NCBI RefSeq assembly: GCF_037975245.1
Contig: NC_092573.1
Location: 20,808,265 to 20,872,264 of the forward strand
DNA: 64,000 bases
From: Apostichopus japonicus
Lineage: Eukaryota > Echinodermata > Holothuroidea > Aspidochirotida > Stichopodidae
Direction of reading: 5' to 3'
Shown one piece after another: positions 57,992-64,000 of this stretch (position 1 is the stretch's first letter; each line of letters starts with the position of its first letter). Made by a program: the position numbers and the translations under genes. The notes under the pieces were generated by a model. It saw only the letters and a program-made list of their open reading frames with translations, made no database searches and was not told the DNA's origin.

Positions 57992-60716
57992 ATGTATCAA
58001 GGAAAGCAAGGAGACGTTGGAGATCTCAGGAAGAAAACGAATTTCGACTTAAAAGAACTTTTGAGAAGACAAGAAAAACTTTTATCAAATAGGTAACACT
58101 TGGTGTGGATTAATTGATTCCGTGTAAACAAGGATACTTTAGGCTACCGTGCTTTTCGCGGAACAGGCTCCATATCACTTTACTGTAGGCTAGAACCCCA
58201 ATATCGGTGATTAGAATCACAAAGCTCCTGAGAAATGATATTATGCCTATTGATCTCTTGGGGAGTAATACTGTCTGCCTTGCCCTTAGACCTGCTTGAC
58301 AGTTAAAAGATTGAGACAGTTGAAACCAGTTAAAATCTTAGTACTAGTTTGCTCATCAAATTATTTTCAGTTCAACTAGGCTAGGCCACATCTGCAAATG
58401 GCTGGAATATAGTCAAAGGAACTGATGTTTGGCTATCTTGTTGTAATCTCTATCACCTCTTTGCCAGACAATTTCTCCTATACTAAAAAGTTATTTTGGA
58501 AGTCCCCATGACTGAAGGTGTTCCCATTATTGATATAGGAAAACAACACAAGAAGGCTAACCAATTTTCAAAAGCTTTCATTATAATAAGCATGACCTTC
58601 AAACCCACATTGATATGAGTTGGTACTTTGTTGTTACCTTACTTATTTCTGCATCCCAATCTACTTAATAACCATTTATTTTTCAGATCATTACTGAGAA
58701 ATCTCCCTGATGGAGGTGCAAAACTTAAGTCATTTGTTGAGAAAATAAATGTCATTCTTGATGAGCGGGGAGATGTGGATGGTGCAGCCCAGTTACTAGA
58801 CACCCTCTCGTTAGGTGAACGAGAAAAGACAGTTGGTGGAAAAGAAAGGATCGTGCAAGATAGCAACAGCAACAAAGATCAGAAATCAACTTTGGAAAGT
58901 GTTGCAACAACTTCTGGAAGTGATCAATTTCAAAGTTTTCATTCAAACATATTTAACAAGAAATTTGATGAGAAGAAAGAACCGTTCCGACCATCTCGGA
59001 CATTGAAATCTACAAACATTCCTGCTAATATTCCCAAACCGATCGGACATGAGAAAAGGAAGGAGGCTGGTAAAACAAAAGATTTGACATCAGCGTACTC
59101 CCCTCCAGTCAAACGTGACATTGTAAAGCCAGTCGATCTATCTGAGTCATTGAGGCTGCAAAAGTTACAGCAGGAGAAATTTGAGGTAAGTTGCCAAGTA
59201 GCTGAAACATTGTAAATGCAGTTGTCTGTAGCTTAAAATATTCTTTGTTATCCTAATTGTTCCAGAACATAAATTACTGTACATACTGAATCCTTGGAAA
59301 TCTCTTAATATTGAAAAGTTTCATTTATTGCCAGGCAACTGTAATAATAAGATTTTCTTTGCAGATTTCAGCACAAAAACTGTAAAAGGTGTCTTTTTTG
59401 TCAATATCAATATATGAGAGAAAACCTTATGTTTCAACAAGAATGGGTAACTTGGCTGTCTTAACTTGTGTTGACAAAATAGATAAATTAATAAAAGTAC
59501 AATAGACTCCAATCAAGCCCCAAAAAACAATAAAAGTCTACTGACTTAAAAACAAAACTGATAATTTCTCTACAGTATGATCTGTTGTGGTGGAGTGGTG
59601 GGGGGGGGGGGATGTGTAGAGATAAATGTACAATGCAGAATGCATTGCTCAAATCTCAGTTTAAGTTTATGTATTGAACACAAATTTTCTTAAACTTGTG
59701 CGACACAAAATGGGCTGATTTACATTTGTAAGCACCATTGCAGTCGATCAAAACTTTTTCAAACAACCCCATGAACAAATTCTTCTTTTTTTCAATGAAA
59801 ATTTGGACCTGTAACAAGCAGGCAATATAGGGTTCTGTTTGATTCTAAAAACAATGGTTTATGTCCCCAAATCAGTTTCTCATGGTACTATTTATGATAT
59901 ACAGAAAATAAGTTTGGCAGGCTTACAACATTTATTTTCTGCATTTTTGTGAGATAAAACTCAACGCCAACCATGTATACCATACATACGAGACAGAAAA
60001 GTGTCTGTTCTTTGCATGAGGACCCGGTCTTATAGAAACGTTACTTTTATCATGCATCACTTTCTATCCTTGTTTGTAATTAATCTCTTTCAGGTTTTGA
60101 GAGCAGAACAAGCAGCTGAGAAGCTGGCAGAGAGACTGGGTATCAAGATTGGAGCAATCACACTTGATGTTGAGAGTGCTGGGAGGTGAGTTCAACATAC
60201 TTCACTCATTTTATATGCATTATGTAAAAAGTTGTATGATATTCAACTTATATGTTACTGCTAATATTTATTGGGCCACTAACAGAAAGCTAAAGAAAAA
60301 AAAAATGTGGAAATTTCTCCCAAAAAAGTGAAATAAACACAGAACTACTGTGAAATGCCCTCATTGTGTTGTTTCTGCTCGATGTTTATGATTTGTGGAG
60401 TAAAATGCGCAATGTTGTTGTGAAAAAAATTGAAATCAAGAGCTTAATCCTGCTTGAAATCCTCAGGTATTCTACAGTACACGCAGGTATCTATTCAGTA
60501 TCATTTTTGTCAGAGTTTGTCAGAAATTATCAGTTGTTTCCTTTTTTATTAAAATTGTTATTATGATTTCTTTTATATTTCTTTTACAATTCTTACAGCT
60601 TTAGAGAACCAGAAAATGTGAAAAGTGACGACGACAATGATGAAAAAGAAGGTGGGAATGATTTTGACAAAGTTAAAAGAGATAAAAGACTGTCTCACAG
60701 AGGAAAGGACAGCTGA
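57992..60716 (+). CDS. POLR2M: RNA polymerase II subunit M (Gdown1)
   Basis: Gdown1 binds RNA polymerase II and blocks access of initiation factors such as TFIIF, making transcription Mediator-dependent. Exons: 57992-58092, 58687-59185, 60094-60185, 60599-60716; 810 nt, 269 aa, phases consistent, all GT-AG. The N terminus has the family's short helix DLRKKTNFDLKELLRRQEKL followed by NLPDGGAKL. The middle (most of exon 2) is Ser/Lys-rich and likely disordered. The C-terminal conserved part is SLRLQKLQQEKFE ... AEKLAERLGIKIG. The end is acidic then basic (SDDDNDEKEGG ... KRDKRLSHRGKDS). It is shorter than human (about 370 aa) because the middle is reduced. The start ATG is the first after a CpG-bearing promoter. 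The MITE copy at 60789 begins 73 bp after the stop; an AATAAA lies near 61831. Confidence 0.92.
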
Positions 60717-60788
60717 AATATCTCATGAACTAAGCTGACCAGAATCAATTGTGTTTGCTAAACACTTTTGAAATATGGCAAGAAATGA

Positions 60789-61150
60789 CTTTGAAGACTC
60801 GCCCCAAACCGTGTGCGGCCATCTGAAAAAGTTAACTTTCTGTTGCTTGCAAGTGGCGTTTTGTTCATGTTGCTACAAAATGCAGACAGTAATGAAACGT
60901 GATACGTTGTTATCTTTAGCTGGACCTGCGATGTCCATCGCTGTATCGTTTATACACTGTGCTGTGGGTATTGACCGTAGCTGTATGTAATGACTGTACA
61001 CTACTGTCTAATTACCGACGGTAGCAAGCTATGTGTGTATTTTCTGGGATTGATGGTGGTGTCTAACACTTCTGTTACACCTCATTCGAAACTAGGTCAG
61101 ATTACCGGCATTAGACGTTACTTTTCGCGCTAGTCTTCACACCCTTTAAG
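60789..61150 (+). mobile_element. MITE, copy 2, in POLR2M 3' flank
   Basis: About 360 bp, clearly homologous over its full length to 6986-7350. Shared landmarks are TTGAAGACTC-CCCCAAACC, TTATCTTTAGCTGGACCTG, TAATTACCGACGGTA, TTCGAAACTAGGTCAGATTA and CTTCACACCCTTTAAG. The left end lacks the TTAA seen in copy 1. It probably lies in the POLR2M 3' UTR. Confidence 0.82.
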
Positions 61151-63594
61151 GTCGTTATGGTTTGTCTTGTATGAATTGACCAAAGTCAACTAGGGAAATC
61201 AAGACGCCAAAATTCAACTTCTGTTCAACTTGGCTAACTCTCTTGGTCAGGGGAGTTACAGGGTGGGTTCAGTACATATTGTGAGATTAGATAACACAGT
61301 GAAGTATCAAGAATTACCAGCCAAATAGAATCTGTAAATTTTATATTTGTTTCTGAAAATTTTAGTATTATATTTTGATTATTAATTTAGATTTTTTTTT
61401 TGGCCTTTACGTTTGGTAATCTTGGTTTACTGAATGGCATTGCCAGCACGATTCTTAATTCCAATATTCTTTCCCAAAATGGAGCTATAATAATAAATAT
61501 CAGCAGCATGATGCAATGACCCAACATCAAGTTTGCCTTATAAGAGCTTAAAAGGGTATGAAATGCATATTTTTACTGGTGAATTGTCCTGAAAACCAGT
61601 AGCATTCGAAAAACATTATAAACACTCAAAGTTTGTTTGCTGTTGGAATATGAGATATCACAAACAAGATCCTGCTTTTATTCTCAGAGCTAACTGGTGA
61701 TATCGGTTCAGTTTTTTTTGTTTCTATCTTGGTGTGACTATGTACAGTACAAAGAGTGTTCTATAAATAGTAGACAACTTATGTGATAAAGTTGTAACAG
61801 TTCTTACAGATTGTCTAATCGTATTTTGAAATAAAAGTCAAATTTGCTGTTCCATGGAAAGGAATAAACAAAAGATAAGCACAAAGATACAATTGTTTTG
61901 TAAATTTTGTATTTGTTTCTGGTATAAGAATTTTGCAGTATATAAATAAAAAAATGCTTGAAACGACTGTTTATAAAAATTTATAATACATTGCACCATA
62001 TGAAAAGGAATATTGAAATAGGTTAAAGTGAACAAGTTTATGTTTTGAACCAACCAACCACAACCTCAGATATGAAATTAAGTTTTTGATTTTTTGTTAT
62101 TTAAATTATTTTTTCATCTTAAGCAGCTGGTTGCTGTACATTTCAATTGTTTTATTAAAATTCCATATAAAGTTAATAATACATCAAATTTGTCTGTCTG
62201 GATTGAAATCTTTCAAATCCAAAGAATTTCAACTTCCCTCTAGCTCTGTCAGACAATTACACTAACATTTGTCATCCCAATTCTTATATGCAAATTAGGC
62301 AACACCTGTTTAGGACATAATTGATCTTCATTGGACCACTTGCAACAAAACTGATTCAAAAGTTAGGAGAAGACGTACATTACAAAAACAATTAGTTGCA
62401 TTTTTTTACAATCACAATCGCCATTCAACTTTCAGTTCAATCCAAGGTAAGGTTATTACATAATCAAATTCATTTCAGAATTTTATAAATGAAGGTTATA
62501 ACAAATTCAAATCAAAGTGTGGTTGTTTCCAGGTACAACCAAATTTCCTCTCATTTGATATTATAATAATCGTCGCTTGCAATATTTTGTAATAACTTTA
62601 TTTACGTATAAATAACCTTAAGCTTGGTTCTTTGGCTACATTCGTAAAAATTGTAATCCACCAAAGATTCGCGACAGATACATTAAATAATATTGAGCAA
62701 TAGGATTACAGCAACCTAGGAAATGATTTCATTAAGTTGCTGGCATATTCAATTCCAAATTAATAAAACATATTGATAGTTACAGTACGAACCATCTTGA
62801 ATTTTTATTTTGAAATTTGATCTTTAAATACCAAAAAGTTCAATTCAATTTTTGAGAACCCATTGAGAAAAGTGTTGTTATAAACTCATAAGCACATTTA
62901 TTATGTGCATAACCTGTAAGAAATTTCAACTTGTTGACCTTTGGGATCTTCAACAATTCATTTTCACTGATTGCTGAAACACACTATGAGTTAATGCGGC
63001 ACGGCTTTGGCTGAAGTGAATACCGCAATTTTAAAGGTAAGTTTTTCGGATTCTTTTTTCTCCAGTATTTCAATTTTTTAAATTAATGTACGAAACCAGT
63101 TAAAACTGCAGATTCAATAACCGGTTTTAGTTACCAGACCGGTTTACCGTGCATCCTTTCTATGAATACCTTACAGTGTAGTCACTAGTCACTTCATAGA
63201 GAATCACCTTCATACAAACATATGAACCTCATGGTAAACATCTATACAATACTCTATACTCGTGTTTTGTACTATAGAAACACTCAAAGATCCACATTTT
63301 CAGTATTATAGAAAGAAAAATGCATTTGAATTTCAGTTTAACTAACTTTCAATTAGTTTGATTATATTGGTTGAACTTGTGCATGGATTGATGCAATGTA
63401 CAGTAATGACGTGCCAGCTTTACACAAGAGGGGGTTAGCTTTCCTTCAGTATATTTTACTTAACCTCACAGTGGCAGTCTCTGTGGAGTAAGTGCTTAAG
63501 CTACACTCTATTTGATAAAAATTTATGACCAACAGCGACAAAAAAACAAAACTTATAAAGATATCTTATAACACACTATTGCACACTATACACC
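61151..63594. other. Intergenic; 3' ends of converging genes
   Basis: No exon found. AATAAA near 61831 (plus) could serve POLR2M. On the minus strand an AATAAA is formed near 62890 (TTTATT on plus) and could serve the gene ending at 63595. The rest is AT-rich without clear repeats. Confidence 0.4.
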
Positions 63595-63868
63595 TCAGAG
63601 TTGATGCATTTCTGTCAATCTCCTGTCAGAACCAGATCGTAAGAGCTGCTGTGATCCTTCGATGTCAACTGACTTTCTAGCTTTCATCGGAATGTCACTG
63701 TTGCCTTTATCTCTTTGGGATGACCTGTGACCTCTGGATGAGGAATGGGTTTGTCTGCTATCGACGGTCGACGTGGTTGAAATTCGGTCAAAGCTGCCCC
63801 TGTGAGAGGCGGAGCTTTGAGAGAACTGCTGGGCTAGTTTCTTCTTTTTGTAAGTTTTTGGTTTCAAA
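63595..63868 (-). CDS. Unrecognised protein, terminal exon with Ser/Arg-rich tail
   Basis: An acceptor (TTGTTTGTTTTAAACAG) lies directly above 63868 and opens a 91-codon frame ending with TGA at 63595. It begins LKPKTYKKKKLAQQF, a basic segment of the sort that follows a last membrane helix or a helical domain. It continues with a low-complexity Ser/Arg/Asp tail (SSRGHRSSQRDKG, RKSVDIEGSQQLLRSGSDRR). RRLT and RKSVD look like basophilic kinase sites. Earlier exons lie beyond the right edge. Family not recognised. It converges on POLR2M. Confidence 0.6.
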
Positions 63869-64000
63869 CTGTTTAAAACAAACAAGTTAACCAAATGAAC
63901 TGATTTTACCCAAAAAATATCTTGAAAAACATCCTCAGAAATTAGAACAAAGCTGTAACCATTTAGTAAATTAATGTTCTACTTAATATCATGATAAGGC

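Overview
The window is eukaryotic nuclear DNA: AT-rich, with GT-AG split genes, tRNA-derived SINEs, LINE pieces, MITEs and long tandem repeats. Repeat style and protein similarity suggest a marine invertebrate deuterostome, with an echinoderm (for example a sea cucumber) as my best guess. That assignment is inference, not proven by the sequence.

Three genes could be assembled exon by exon with consistent splice phase. (1) EFL1, the 60S ribosome-maturation GTPase, lies on the minus strand at 7596-25061: 18 coding exons, 1239 aa predicted, plus a probable upstream non-coding exon ending at 25977. (2) SLC18B1, an MFS vesicular polyamine transporter, lies on the plus strand at 45103-55707: 13 coding exons, 464 aa. 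(3) POLR2M (Gdown1), the RNA polymerase II regulatory subunit, lies on the plus strand at 57992-60716: 4 coding exons, 269 aa. Three further minus-strand open exons look coding but are unrecognised: 36877-37582 (hydrophobic segment plus charged tail), 44613-44894 (terminal exon) and 63595-63868 (terminal exon with a Ser/Arg-rich tail). The genes share no obvious pathway.

Layout: 1-1136 is the 5' part of a non-LTR retrotransposon ORF (minus). 1520-4755 is a repeat complex: a palindrome, a ~150-bp tandem repeat carrying nuclear-receptor-like DR1 motifs, and two inverted 21-bp-unit minisatellite arms. 5880-7350 holds a SINE and a MITE, followed by EFL1. One EFL1 intron contains a 64-bp minisatellite with a perfect-phase 6-unit higher-order repeat. 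25.1-44.6 kb is mostly gene-poor, with an inverted duplication at 26.1-26.8 kb, a (TA)n block at 28.1 kb, a tRNA-Ser-like SINE at 34 kb, one unrecognised gene at 37 kb and a SINE at 38.8 kb. SLC18B1 follows, its introns carrying a SINE, a ~285-bp tandem duplication, a GAT-rich block and an ATGT microsatellite. Then come a truncated LINE 3' end (56.3-57.0 kb), an AT-rich foldback element (57.04-57.51 kb), POLR2M with a second MITE copy in its 3' flank, and the unrecognised terminal exon at 63.6 kb.

The most interesting structures are the SINE family whose body carries a cUUCGg tetraloop hairpin, the higher-order minisatellite with repeated decoy splice sites, the foldback minisatellite, and the overlapping uORF on EFL1.
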